From NCBI RefSeq assembly GCF_002878395.1, contig NC_061121.1, positions 14,664,937-14,728,936 of the forward strand: a DNA stretch of 64,000 bases. Direction: 5' to 3'. The translations under genes and the position numbers were made by a program. Each line of letters begins with the position of its first letter. Position 1 is the stretch's first letter. Below, piece after piece: positions 10,920-23,132 of the stretch. The stretch is from Capsicum annuum. Its lineage: Eukaryota > Streptophyta > Magnoliopsida > Solanales > Solanaceae. The notes beneath the pieces are model-generated. The model did no database searches, was not told the origin of the DNA, and saw nothing but the letters and a program-made list of their open reading frames with translations.

Positions 10920-13621
10920 ATGTTTGGTCACATTTTCGGGCTATTCATTGTCTTGTCTTAGATGTGATGGTATAAATCTTTCAAAAGAAAAAGTTGTGAA
11001 GGAACATCTTTATAGAAAGGGGTTTCACGAGGAGTTTTAAGATTGCATGCTATTGGTGGTGATATTGGGCAAAATAACTTTGTTATTAGAGAAAGTAATA
11101 GGTCTGCAGGGCATAATGAATATCAAGATACTAGGATGACAGAAATGGTGCATGATGCTTTTGGGATGCAACACGAGGGAGACTTTAGAGAAAATGTCAA
11201 AGATGTTCCTAAAAGCAAAACGGGCAAATTCTATGAACAATTGCATGTTGCTAGTCATCCTTTGTTTGACGGGTGTTCGCACTCTCTTTTGTCTGTTACT
11301 GTTAGAATATTAAGTATTAAATCTGACTGGAATATTGCTGAAGAAGGAATGGACTCAATGATAGGCCTTATTAAAGAGTTAGTTGACCCCGGCTTAGAGG
11401 TTTCTGATTCTTTCTATAAGGCAAAAAGATTGGTGTCAAGTTAGGCCTCTTCTTGGTTAGAATTGATTGTTGTGAAAATGGATGCATGTTATACTTTAAG
11501 AAAGATGCTAACCTAGAGTCTTGTAAGTTTTGTCATCACCCTCGATATAAGCGTGGTTTTAGTGGAAATCAAATTACTATTAAGACGATGCATTATTTAA
11601 CTTTAATACCAAGGTTGTAGAGGTTGTATACTTCAAATAGCTCAGCTCCTCATATGAGATGGCACAGTGAAAATAGAAGGCCTACTAGTGTTATGTGTCA
11701 TCCATCTGATGGAGAGGCTTAGAAGCATTTTGATGCAACTTATCCAGATTTTGCAGCTGAGCCACAAAATACTCGTTTGGGATTATGTACGAATGGCTTC
11801 TCTCCTTTTTTAGTTGGTGTTGTGCCATATTCATGTTGGTCTGTATTTACCACCCCGTATAATTTTTCTCCTGAAATGTTGATGACTAGTCCCTATATAT
11901 TTCTGAATTGTATTTTTCCTGGCCCGCGTAATCCAAAAAGCAGAGTAGATGTCTACTTGCAACCTTTGATCGATGAACTTCAAATTTTATGGCATGAGGG
12001 GGTTAAAACTTGGGACATCTCACTTAAACAGAATTTCAATCTGCGTGCATATCTAATGTGGATTGTTAATGATTTTTCTACTTATGGAATGTTGTCTGGG
12101 TGGATGACAGCTAGAAAGCTAGCTTGTCCATATTGCATGGAAAAAATAAAATCTTTCACATTGAGACATGGCAGAAAAAATTCATGGTTTGATTGTTATC
12201 GTTGTTTCTTGCCACCTGATCATGAATTTAGGAGACTCAAGAATGCATTCAAAAGGAATAAAAGGGAACATGATAGTCCACCTCCAAGGCTATCTGGTGA
12301 TGACATCTGGGAGATAGTTCAGGATTTGCCTAAAGCCAGCGAGGAACCATTGTACAGGCTTGATGGATATGGCGTTTCGCATAGCTGGGGCCAAATAATT
12401 TACTTTGAAATAATGTTGATGTCATGCATAATGAGAAGAACTATTTTGAAAACTTTTTCAACACAGTTATGGATGTCACCGACAAAATAAAGGATAATCC
12501 TAAGGCCAAACTTAACTTATCAGAATATTGCAAACACAGAGAATTACACTTACAGGAGGGGCCCAATGGTAATATTCTTAAGCCCAAGGCTAGTTTTACA
12601 TTCAAGTTGGACCAAAAGCATTAAATATGTGAGTGGGTCTAAAGTTTGAAGGTGCCCGATGGATATGCCTTAAATTTTGGAAAGAGGGTTGATATGGCAC
12701 AAGTAATCTTGCATGAAATGAAAAGCCATGATTGTCATGCTTTCATGGAACAATTACTTTCAATTGCTTTTATTGGTTTACCTGAAAAAATATGGAAACC
12801 AATAGCAGATATCAGTTTGTTCTTCAAGGACTTATGTGCCACCACATTAAAATAAGAAAATATGGCGCGAATGGAAAGTAATATTGTTGTTATCACAATA
12901 AGCTGGAGAAGATTTTTTTGCCAGCGTTCTTCGATGTGATGGAACATCTTCCCATTCACCTTGTGTACGAAGATCAGCTAGGCGGTCCAGTTCAAACTAG
13001 GTGGATGTATCCATTCGAATGGTAAGTAATTGCAACATATTTAAATTCGTACTTATCTTTTTTAATATAGTAAACATCTAATCTTAAGATTGTGCAGGGT
13101 AATTAGAAAATTGAAAAAGGGTCCCAACAATAAATATAGGATGGAAGGCACTATAGTTACGACATATCTTGCAAGAGAAACATCTCAATTTTATCCATAC
13201 TACTTTCATGATGAAGTTGCTTGTTCAAGATACCGACTGAATCACCATCAAGACGATATGAATGAGCCTTATTTGCAACCAATATCAATTTTCAATCAAT
13301 ATAGTTGTAAGGCTAAAAAGACCATACATCGCAGGATCACTCCCACGGATCATAAATCAACAACTTTGTATGTCTTGTTGAATTGCTCGAAAGTTGAGCC
13401 CTTTCTAAAGTAAGTAGATTAAACTTTTAACATATCTTATTTGTTTACTCATTCCCTTAAAGAAGATAATTGTGTTTCGCATGTTGGATCTTCAGTTCAT
13501 TTAAGACTCAATTTCACAAAAATCAAGTATATGCATTCTTTGTAACATGGTTTACATATGAGGTTCGTAAGTGTATTAATATTTCTACAAATTTTAAACA
13601 TTTACACATTCCTCAACTAAC

Positions 13622-13656
<35 letters not shown>

Positions 13657-14347
13657 AATTTTTGTAGGTACACCAGTCACCAAATGCAGCCGCATACGAT
13701 CAGCTCTTGAGAGATATTTCTTTAGATCAAGTTGAAGCTCATGCAATGTCCCACTACACAGTAAGTGGGTTTAAATTTTCCACCGAACAATACTCCAGAA
13801 CAAGGAAAACAAACAATAGTGGTGTTTGGGTTAAGGGTGATAATGATGATGATTACTTTGGCATCATACACCAGATCTTAGAATTGGAGTATGTTGGTTT
13901 CCTAATCAAAAAACTGTCCTCTTTCGATGTAAGTGGTTTGATCCAAGCACAAAAGGCACAAGAGTACATAAGGAGCATAATATCATTGAAGTGAAGCACA
14001 GTAGGTCGTATCCTGTTTACTATCCATTTGTTCTAGTATAAAATTCTAAACAAGTGTATTATGATCCTTATCCGTTGCACAGTAATAAGTCTGATTGGTG
14101 GGATGTAATCAAAACAAAGCCTATAGGACGGGTGGAAGTTCAGAATGTCCTGGAGACTGCGTATCAAAATGAAATGCAAATTGATCACCAACTAGTGGAC
14201 GTTGACTTAGTTGATAGTTTGAATCACCCAAAAAATATATTTGAAGAAGTTAATATTGTGGAAGAAGAAGCTGAAAGGGTAGGAGATGAGGAAACTTCCG
14301 AAGAGGCTGAATGGTTTAGTAGAGAATCTTCAGAAGAGGAGGATTAG
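10920..14347 (+). pseudogene. TNP2-like CACTA transposase (Transposase_21), broken
   Basis: Order of recognised parts: a Transpos_assoc-like piece (about 10,955-11,035, 'KEHLYRKGFHEEF' then a stop); the linker (11,043-11,444, 'FYEQLHVASHPLFDGC'); the Transposase_21 core (11,777-12,490, with 'LGLCTNGFSPF', 'PGPRNPKSRVDVYLQPLIDE', 'YGMLSGW' and 'ACPYC'); a DUF4218 part (12,646-13,022, 'KSHDCHAFMEQLL', then 'GGPVQTRWMYPFEW' before donor gtaagt); an exon from about 13,099; and DUF4216 (13,707-14,347, 'YFGIIHQILELEYVGF', 'SDWWDVIKTKP'). The family protein cuts the terminal repeats during transposition. Stops near 11,038, 11,443 and 12,488, and frame changes in DUF4218, show that it is dead. Introns at about 13,023-13,098 and 13,411-13,667 have GT-AG ends. 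Confidence 0.9.
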
Positions 14348-14623
14348 TTATGCAGGTTGTATTTATTATGTATTGATCTCTTTATGCTTTGTACTATATA
14401 TTTACCTTTATGTTTCTTATTTAAGATGGATATGTAATATACTGTTTAAGATTGTTGTTTTCACTTTTCCATAATTTATATATTAATAAAAATATTCTTG
14501 TCTATCTCATGTTGTTGGAGTGATTTGAAATGTGAATTAGTAACTTGAAATTAGTTACTTGGAATGTTTTCTTATATATTCATTTTGTAGGAACTAACTA
14601 CTTGTTAGCTTTACATGATTTAG

Positions 14624-16440
14624 ATGTTAGGTAGAGGTGACAAAGGTAAGGGAGAAGTTGATCCTACGAAAACAACAAAGAAAAAACAACCTCCACCTTA
14701 TAGACGACCGACAGGTATTCATATATCTGAGGGTTGGTTTGCTGATGTGACAGCACGACCCTCATATTCTAGGTCATCTCAGTATTCGATTCCTGTTCCT
14801 ACACATGTGGGGACACTACATGAGTCTACACCGACTCATTCTTCTCCTATCACTGTGCCACCATCACCACAGTGCTATCGGACTACCACTGGCACATCCA
14901 GACATCTACCATCGTAAGTACCCTTCTGTAGCAGTCACCCAGGTTCGCACAATGATTGTGCTAGATCTATTGGGTTGTCAGATTTTCATCTTGGCGGCAC
15001 TCCATCCAGTGCTATATATCCGCCCACGGCAGTTCATCCACCATCCCTTTCTCCACGGCTCGGAGACAGTGATGATTTTGGGAGGCGTTATCTTATTTCA
15101 TATGGGATAGGGTAAGATTTCTAAATATAATAACATTATTCATTTTTTTATTACTATATTATTATGCTCTGTGAAATTATTGTTTGATCTTGTGTTGTAA
15201 GTTTAGTGCGGATGCTGGAGTTGGACAAATTGCGGGAAAATGTATTTGTCAAAACTTCAATGGCTACTGGACCAGTTGACAAAAGGTTCCAAAAATTGAT
15301 AGGGAAAGAATGTTTCAAGAATTTTATGTAAGGATTTAACTTATCGACTACTTAGCACATTGTTAGGAAAAAAGATTGAATATTATATTTTTATTTTTGT
15401 TGTAGAAATTTTACTAGTGGAATGATGCAAATGCATGTCTTATAAAGAGAAACTTTTTCAGAAGATGTAGATCCAGATATAACGGTCTGTTGGATTATGC
15501 CTGAACCAAATTGGTACGACCTGACTGGATAAGTGAATCCTTATGGCAACAGTATATTCTCTATTGGAATAGTGAAGACTACCAATTGTTGAGGGACAAA
15601 GGAAAGAAAGCCCAAGCATCATTCAAGGGTGGGTCCCTACATACTGTGGGTGCAAAAAGTGTAATTGTCGTGGAGGAAAAAATGGTATGTAACTTTTATA
15701 GTTTTAATTATTTGTTTCTATTTAAATTTTTAATTATTTGAAGTTTGATAATATTTTCATATACAGGAAAAAGAAAAAGGTAGGAAGATACCACACGATG
15801 AGCTATTAGAGGAGACACATCTAAAAAGAAAAAGAACCCGACTGATGAAGATGTCTAAGTTGAACCTCATGCAAAAGCTGCCCATGTAAGAATCAAATTT
15901 TTAATTTATGAATCTTTTTCTCAAAGTTGATATTATTCAAGTATAAGTACTTTAATATTTTTTGACTTTTAATTTTAACTTTACTTTGAATATAGGACAA
16001 ATATATGCAGCTCGTTAGTGAGTATCGTAGTGCTCAGCCTTCTGAAAGTTAGGGTGACCCACTACCCCACCATGTAGAGGAGGAGTTATGCGGAAAAGTT
16101 GTGGGTCCAGCAGTTAGAGGCCATTACTACAAATACCACAGAAATTTTTTTGGCAAGAATGTTAGGTGTTCATCTGGCCCTACATACTATAACTCTTCAG
16201 TTGATAGAGAAACCGTTAAAACACTACAAAATAGGTTTCTAAACTCACTGAAGAGCTTGTTGCAGAGAGAGAGGGGGCGCAGAAGAGGGAGGATGATACA
16301 CATCATAACTCAGGATGCTGCAACAGTAGTTCAGCTCTTTCATTTAGTCTGCAGGGGTTATTCCTCCATGTGCTGGTGATGCAGTTTAGGCCGAAAAAGG
16401 TCTAGGCCCACTGGATAATATCAGCTCAGATGAGTATGTG
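14624..16440 (+). pseudogene. Second CACTA gene, Transposase_24/TNPA-like, broken
   Basis: It starts with a plausible ATG (14,624) and a basic Lys-rich then Pro/Ser-rich N-terminus. Exons separated by GT-AG introns carry family blocks: 'VRPDWISESLWQQYILYWNS' and 'HTVGAKS' (15,505-15,690), a 'HDELLEETH' block (15,800-15,830), then after a frameshift 'KYMQLVSEYRSAQPSES' before a stop near 16,050, and a C-terminal part to about 16,378. These correspond to the plant Ptta/En/Spm Transposase_24 family, whose members accompany TNP2 genes and are thought to bind the subterminal repeats. An acidic tail frame overlaps 16,430-16,470. Multiple lesions rule out a functional product. Confidence 0.8.
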
Positions 16441-16689
16441 GAAGACGAGGACGAAGATGATGAGTTTTAGTTTTTTGACTTTTGTATGTGTTTTACTTTG
16501 GATTTGGATATTTTGTTGTACTTTTTACACTTTTGTATGTATTGTTGTAGTTGTTACACTTTTACACTTTTGTTGGACATTTTGTATGTGTTGTAGTGAC
16601 ATTTTGTATGTTGAGTGGGAATACATTTGGTTTCTTGTTTTTGTTGTTGTATTGTATTGTTTCATTTACTGCTTTTTATTTTTATTTTT

Positions 16690-17026
16690 AAATTTCCAGA
16701 AAAACCGACCACAAGTGGTCGGTTTTAATAATATTAATTAATTAATTTTAAAATAAAACCGACCACTTGTGGTCAGTTTTAGCAAAATTAATTAATCTTT
16801 TTAAAAAAAACGACCACTTGTGGTCGGTTTATTTTGAAATTTTTTATTCTTAAAATTATTTTTTCCTGTTTTAATAAAAAAATAATGACTTTTAAAAATA
16901 TATATATATTTTTAAAGAAACCGAACACACGTGGTCAGTTTTAAAAAGCTACCACTTATTTACCAACCACGCACTTTGGTCAGTTTTGTGGTCGGAAATT
17001 AAGGAAAACCATTTTCTTTAGTAGTG
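16690..17026 (+). repeat. CACTA 3' subterminal palindrome cluster and terminus
   Basis: Copies of 'accgaccacaagtggtcggt' and close variants occur at about 16,703, 16,758, 16,810 and 16,920, with A/T-rich spacers, mirroring the 5' end. The inverted terminus TTTAGTAGTG ends at 17,026 and is followed by CCA. Confidence 0.85.
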
Positions 17027-17029
17027 CCA

Positions 17030-18849
17030 CCAAAATGCCCCTTCTCCCTCTTCTTTTTGCCGCTGCCTAGCCGAAATTAATCACCGGCAGGCAAGCTCCA
17101 TTTCCTATCACACACAACCAGCAGATTCGGCCACCACAACCACACTACCACAATGTCCAGCCTTCCCCATCTCGTTGCCGCCGTCGGGTTTGACCGTCGA
17201 ACGGCCGGCAAGTTTCAGACAAACACACCAACAGCACCCCCTCTCCCTTTCTCTTTCATTTTCTCTGATCTTTTCTTTGATGTATTGGCCAGATAAGGCT
17301 AGATCTGGACTGACTATTAATACTCCGGCGTTGCTCTGGCAAAGGCCGTGGAAGCAACACCACTTTCTTCACTAGTTTATGTTGTTGTCTCCATTGAATG
17401 GGGTTTTTGATTTTTGTATGTTGTTATATTATTGTGGAAATCTGGTTGTAGCCTATATTTTTGATAATGTCTTGGCTATTTGGGTTTATTCCCGGTGAAT
17501 TTCCTTTCCTTTCAGAGACAATATGTTGGTTTTTGCATTGTGTTGTTTTGTTGATTCACCGTTGTTATTGGTATACTGTTTAATTGCTTACACCCGCTTA
17601 TTATCCCTTCATTTTTCTACTGGTCACTATTGTTTTATGTTTTTAAGCAGCTAGAGTTGATGCGATTCTATTTGGACTTTTGACGTCCTATTTTGTGATT
17701 ATTTTGAGAAATTTTGTATTTACTGCTTTTGCTTTGAAAATGAACAAGATTCTGTACGAATTGGCCAATGAAATTATCTCTTCGTCTAGATATTTGAGGT
17801 CACCCCATTACAAAAGACGGACTTTATTTTATCAAAGTTAGTATTTTATATTAAGGGCCGACACATGGCCGATGAAGAAATCTTTTGTCGATTTTCGAGG
17901 CCTTCACAAATAAAAGACGGATATTACGTATATAAATAAATTTGGGCGATGACAAAATTTTTATAACAATGCAAAAAGTTTTATGATTCGTATCTTGGCA
18001 AGACAATTTAGGACGGCTAATAAATCATCAACCACTTCGTAGCCATGCCGTATTTAAAATTTAATTTGAGCCCATCTTTTAACAAAAATTATATATTTTT
18101 ATACATATATGCACATATAGGTTCTCAATTTATTTTGATAATTCTTTATTTGTTACTAATATTTTATTAACAAGTGTTTATACAGGTTATTGGGAATACT
18201 CATCGGAAATAGCATTCAAAGAAGACTTTAAGTTTTATGATTGAATTTTTATACTTTTACACTTGTACGAATATTAAATTATAGTGAAATCTTTATTTTT
18301 GGGATGTTGGGAAGGATATTATTTATTTACGCAATTTTCATCACGCGTTAGGAAAATTTAGGCCATCAATTTTTACACTAAAAACATTACGTAATCTTTT
18401 CCTTTGAACAAATTTTTCTTTATTTAATCTTTTCATTTTTTCATACATATCTCATGTATTTTTGTTTATTTTTATACACATATTTTTACGATAACAAATT
18501 CAATTTACACATTCTTTACATATAAATTGTGTATAGTGTTTTAATACGCATTTTTGTATTTGTACTTACAAACATTAATTTTTCCTCTTTCTTTTAATAA
18601 CCCCAAGTCTGGTCAGAAACTGCATTTGTGGATTCTAAAGGGTGTCTAATACCTTTCCTTCAGAGTAATTTGAACCCTTACCTAGGATCTAATTTGGTTC
18701 GTAGATTAGAACACAAGTCATACATGTTAATAATTAAATATGTTTCTTATTTTTCCTCAAAACTTTGGTGGCAACTCTGAAAATTTTATTCTTTTTAGAA
18801 CCCATAACGTCGTGCTCGTTTTGACCTAAGGTAAAAATAGGGTATGACA
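17030..18849 (+). repeat. Tat/Ogre-like LTR, right piece
   Basis: It continues the sequence interrupted at 1,708. Features that recall Tat/Ogre LTRs of Solanaceae are 'gggtgtctaatacctttcct' with 'gaacccttacctaggatct' (18,640-18,690), 'ttggtggcaactctga' (18,765-18,780) and a terminus 'aaaatagggtatgaca' ending at 18,849. Removing the CACTA and one CCA gives an LTR of about 2 kb if it starts near 1,548, more if it starts nearer 1,202. The 66-codon frame at 17,175-17,375 shows no family features and is probably accidental. No internal element sequence follows. Confidence 0.6.
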
Positions 18850-20880
18850 AACATTATATGAAATAACTTTATTAAATTGACTAGTAACAAGGGATTGTTA
18901 AATGAATGAATGTTATAATGAATTGGGTCGATTCTCAATTTGTCGATATTATATGAAATAACTTTATCAAATTGACTCGCAACAACGGATTGTTGAATTA
19001 ATGTACGTAATAATGAATTGCGTTAATTCTTAATTTATCGACATTATATGAAATAACATTATTAAATTGACTAGCAACAAGGGATTGTTGAATGAATATA
19101 CGTAATAATGAATTGCATCAATTCTCAATTTGTCGAGATTATATGAAATAACTTTATTAAATTAACTCACAACAACAGATTGTCGAATGAATGTACATAA
19201 TAATGAATTGTGTCAATTCTCACTTTGTCGATATTATATGAAATAACTTTATTAAATTAACTCATGACAATGAATTGTTGAATTAATGTACGTAATAATG
19301 AATTGCGTCAATTCTCAATTGCCAACAATATATGAAATAACTTTATTAAATTCACTAGTAACAAGGGATTTTTGAATGAATGTACGTAATAATGAATTGC
19401 GTCGATTCCTAATTTGTCGACATTATATGAAATAACTTTATTAAATTGACTCGCAACAATGGATTGTCTAATGAATGTATGTAATAATGAATTGCGTCGA
19501 TTCTCAATTTATCGACATTATATGAAATAACTTTATAAAATTAACCCACCAAAATGGATTGTCGAATGAAGGATGTAATAATGAATTGCGTCAATTCTCA
19601 ATTTGTCCACATTATATGCAATAACTTAATTAAATTAACTCGTGACAATGGATTGTCGAATGAATGTACGTAATAATGAATTGCATCGATTCTCAATTTG
19701 TCGACATTATATGAAATAACTTTATTAAATTGAATAGCAACAACGGATTGTTGAATTAATGTACATAATAATGAATTGCGCCGATTCTCAATTTGTTGAC
19801 ATTATATGAAATAACTTTATTAAATTGAATAGCAACAACGAATTGTTGAATGAATGGACGTAATAATGAATTGCGTCGATTCTCTATTTGTCCACAGCAT
19901 ATGCAATAACTTTATTAAATTGACTCGTGACAATGAATTGTCGAATGAATGTACATAATAATGAACTGCGTCGATTCTCAATTTGTCGACATTATATGAA
20001 ATAACTTCATAAAATTAACTCGTCACAATGGATTGTCCAATGAATAGACGTAATAATGAATTGCATCGATTCTAAATGTTTCTACATTATATTCAATAAC
20101 TTTATTAAATTAACTCATGATAGTGGATTATCGAATTAATGTACGTAATAATGAATTGCGTCGATTCTCAATTTGTCAAAATTATATGAAATAACTTTAT
20201 AAAATTAACTTGCCACAATGGATTGTCAAATGAATGGACGTAATAATGAATTGTGTCGATTCTCAATTTGTCCACATTATATTAAATAACTTCATTAAAT
20301 TAACTTGTGACAATGGATTGTCGAATGAATGTACGTAATAATGAATTGCGTCGATTCTCAATTTGTCGACAGTATATGAAATAAATTTATTAAATTGAAT
20401 AGCAACAACGGATTGTTGAATTAATGTACATAATAATGAATTGCGTCGATTCTCAATTTGTCGATACTATATGAAATAACTTTATTAAATTGAATAGAAA
20501 CAACGAATTGTTGTATGAATGGACTTAATAATAAATTGCGTCGATTCTCAATTTGTCCACATTATATGCAATAACTTTACTAAATTAAATCATGACAATG
20601 GATTGTTGAATGAATGTACGTAATAATGAATTGCGTTGATTCTCAATGTCGATATTATATGAAATAACTTTATTAAATTTACTCGTAACAACGGATTGTT
20701 GAATGAATGGATGTAACAATGAATTGCGTTGATTCTCAGTTTGTCAACATTATATGCAATAACTTCATTAAATTAAATTGTGACAATGGATTTGTCGAAT
20801 GAATGTACGTAATAATGAACTGCGTCGATTCTCAATTTGTCGACATTATATGAAATAACTTTATAAAATTAACTGGTAAC
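18850..20880 (+). repeat. Satellite array, ~95-bp unit, about 21 copies
   Basis: The unit is approximately 'attatatgaaataactttat', 'taaattgact', 'gcaacaacggattgttgaat', 'gaatgtacgtaataatgaat' and 'tgcgtcgattctcaatttgt'. Copies are head to tail with mostly point differences. Two variant forms alternate ('gactcgcaacaa' and 'aactcgtgacaatgg'), so a higher-order two-unit repeat is possible. There are no genes inside. The array starts exactly where the LTR ends. Confidence 0.95.
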
Positions 20881-21700
20881 AATATGAGAGTTGCAATAGG
20901 ATTTAAAATCGATTTGTAAAGAAAAGGAAATGGTAAGGTAATCGAACTGGAATCCATAATTCTAACACTTTTGTAGTGACCGTTGTTAATCTCCAATCTG
21001 TGTTTGTGTCATGCACAGTCGACTAAAGCGATGAACTATAATTGTATCCATATGTAGGTAGGCTAGGCAAGGCTATGGTAAAGAGGGTCAAATCGTTCAC
21101 ACTATTACATGCATCACTCTACATGCATTTACTGAGAGCAATCAAATCGGATAATGGGCAATCAGTCAGTGATTGTCCTTTTTTGGAGGTAAATTTTTCA
21201 ACTTTTTAAAACCTACTAAAATGTCAAATGAAATAAAACCAACTTGAAAATATAAGTTTGTTAAAACTCGATTTAGAAAATATTTATGAAAGGTATAGCT
21301 GAACATTTTAATTCTGTTATTATTGAACGTTCTTAAAAATGAATATCGAAAAATCACATAATCTTAGACTGGGCGAAGTATTGGGTGGTTTAAGACTTGT
21401 GATCTAACAATGGTGTGAGATATGGCATGCTTCACTCAATATTCATATCAAATTAATGATCTTGTATAACAAAAGGAGTTATACAATCCTGCACATCTAT
21501 TTTACTTACTTTTTTTATCACTCATGACATAGGGTGGAGTGTTGACTGCGTACTGAGGGGATTCATCGGTGTAACCAGGCTATCAACTTTGCCTATCGAC
21601 TGTTCCAAACTTTTGAAGTTGGATTTAATTGCCAAAAAAAATCCATGCATCTAAGTGACGTCTTTTTTTTTAGTTTTTTTTAATGATTTGTAACTTCGTG
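20881..21700. other. Spacer without recognised feature
   Basis: Low-complexity, AT-rich single-copy sequence. A 63-codon minus-strand frame (21,166-21,357) has no recognisable features and no promoter signal. I see nothing I can support here. Confidence 0.5.
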
Positions 21701-21729
21701 TTTTCTTATTTAGTTTGTCGTCATTTACA

Positions 21730-22201
21730 ATGTCTCAAGCCTCTGAATCATCCAATACAACCAACAAGCCTCATTTTTTATGTTATTACGGTAATCCAGC
21801 TGTCTTGAGGAAGTCACGCACCAATTCAAATCTAGGCCGACTATTCATTAACTGTGCGGTTGGCCAGGTTGGTTGTTTTATTTACCATATTATAATTATT
21901 TTGTTTTATTAAAATGCAATCTAATTCTTGTAATTTGTTGTAGTATAACGGCGGTTTCTCTTTTTTCGAATAGCTTAAAGAGGATGCACCGCCGAGCAGC
22001 CCTTCTACGTGCAATTTGAAAGAACTTGCCAAGTTTGAAGTCCTCCAACAGTTTTGTGAATCCGAAGAAAATAAGGAGCTTCTTACCTCATTGTTGTTTG
22101 AAGCCAAAGGGCGAAGGGATCACTTAAAAGGATTGCTAAAAGAAACCGAACAGGAGAGGGATCAACTAAAACAAAAGTTGATTTTCGCCGAAGAAAAATA
22201 G
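21730..22201 (+). pseudogene. GRF-type zinc-finger / coiled-coil protein, one stop codon
   Basis: Two exons (21,730-21,867 and 21,944-22,201) with a GT-AG intron and frame kept across the junction. Exon 1 has the GRF-finger pattern 'CYYGNPAVLRKSRTN', 'GRLFINC'; exon 2 has 'GGFSFFE' then TAG at 21,971-21,973, exactly where the family has its invariant Trp. A Lys/Glu-rich coiled coil follows (about residues 65-130: 'LKELAKFEVLQQFCESEENK', 'LKETEQERDQLKQK'). In the family the finger binds single-stranded nucleic acid. Here the second and fourth zinc ligands also appear replaced (Tyr, Gly), so the finger would fail even without the stop. Everything else is open, so decay is recent. Confidence 0.75.
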
Positions 22202-22745
22202 AATACCCTTAAAAATTTATTGTATGTTATGGTGCTTGCGTTGTTTTTTTGAAATTTTGTAACGGGTATGTACTAGAATTGAAAAAATATATATTTTCTC
22301 CTAAACTCTTTAATGATTATGTCAGCTTATTGTTAGTAATCAACTATGGGATCCGTCTACAATTTCAAGAGTTTGCTCCGTTAATCTAGTACAGATAAAT
22401 CAGTTTGCACTCTAAAAATAAATCTATTACTATTCCATATTTAATAAATTAAAAGGTACTCTATAATATTAAGCATTCCAAATAACCAAATAAATGTAAG
22501 AAGATGTCAAAGTGTAACTGCTTCATTAAGGGCAGGAAAGTCGCAGCAAAGTGTTTAATTTTTTCATGATGAATTGAGAATTATACTATCTCCAATAGTG
22601 AATGATTTTAAATTTTTGTTAGGAGAGGACAAATTTCCAAAGTTTTTGTGATTATAATGAAATTTTGGCAATTAAAACTTGGAGGAAAAACCACAAACTT
22701 TTAAAATTTTTATTGACCAATTAAAAAGGGTTAACTTTTTACTAC
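22202..22745. other. Spacer before next small gene
   Basis: AT-rich sequence that includes the probable 3' end of the GRF pseudogene transcript. I see no gene or clear repeat. Confidence 0.5.
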
Positions 22746-22753
22746 TATATAAA
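22746..22753 (+). promoter_or_regulatory. TATA box of small-gene family 1 copy B
   Basis: 'tatataaagg' stands in the same context ('aaaggca...ttgctt') as the TATA element of the intact relative (27,984). A leader exon follows and then an intron at 22,826-22,918 (gtatgag...cacag). Confidence 0.6.
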
Positions 22754-22925
22754 GGCATCGTTGCTTGTGATAGTGTTTAACTTGTTACTAATATCCAAAG
22801 TTCTGATAGTCTTTACTTGAAAAGGGTATGAGTTGGCATAATTCTTTTTTTAGGCTTCTTTGTTATCTTTCTTTATATTAAAATAACGACATTTTCTGTT
22901 TAATTTTTGTTTGCACAGACTTAAA

Positions 22926-23132
22926 ATAGAGATTGAACAGATACATTTTTGAGTATAATCTGTAAAGCAAAGAATTAAAAGTCTACCAGATCGTGAAGAA
23001 TTTGATAAAAGATTATCGATATTGTCCGACCAAATTCAAACTTTGGATATAATGCTAAGAGGTCTACTCAATCGCAGGGGCTGCTATGCTGATGAATGCC
23101 TTACTCCTCCATCATCACCCCCTCCTCGATGA
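22926..23132 (+). pseudogene. Small coiled-coil protein, family 1 (copy B), start lost
   Basis: It has exactly the same length as the intact relative at 28,205-28,411 (207 bp). The shared pattern is 'LPD-EE', then 'LS-LSD-I--LD--L--LL-R', then 'TPPSSPPPR' and the stop. The start codon is changed to ATA, and TGA and TAA stops occur at codons 9 and 11. Downstream of these the frame is open for 57 codons. The upstream TATA box and 5'-leader intron are preserved. The protein family is unknown to me; it would be a helical, acidic micro-protein with a Pro-Ser tail. Confidence 0.7.

Larger units (their letters stand above)
1709..17026 (+). mobile_element. Complete CACTA (En/Spm) DNA transposon, 15.3 kb
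   Basis: Its ends are CACTACTAAAAAAACC at 1,709 and, inverted, a terminus ending TTTAGTAGTG at 17,026. A 3-bp target duplication CCA flanks it (1,706-1,708 and 17,027-17,029), as is standard for CACTA elements. Both subterminal regions carry many copies of a palindrome of the type GACCACTTGTGGTC. Inside, left to right, are a nested Copia element, an AT-rich zone, a probable untranslated exon, a minisatellite-filled intron, a TNP2-like transposase gene and a Transposase_24-like second gene. Both genes contain stops and frameshifts, so this copy is not autonomous now. Because termini and duplication are intact, it could have been moved by another copy's proteins. Confidence 0.93.

Noticed and set aside
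16430..16741. 103-codon Phe/Cys/Val-rich frame
   Set aside because: Low-complexity T/G-rich 3' region of the CACTA; composition explains the hydrophobic translation and it runs into the subterminal repeats.
17175..17375. 66-codon frame after the CACTA
   Set aside because: It lies in the leader part of the Tat/Ogre-like LTR; Ser/Leu-rich translation comes from a CT-rich tract.
18850..20880. Regularly spaced repeats as a CRISPR-like array
   Set aside because: Units are contiguous with no unique spacers; it is an ordinary satellite in a plant genome.
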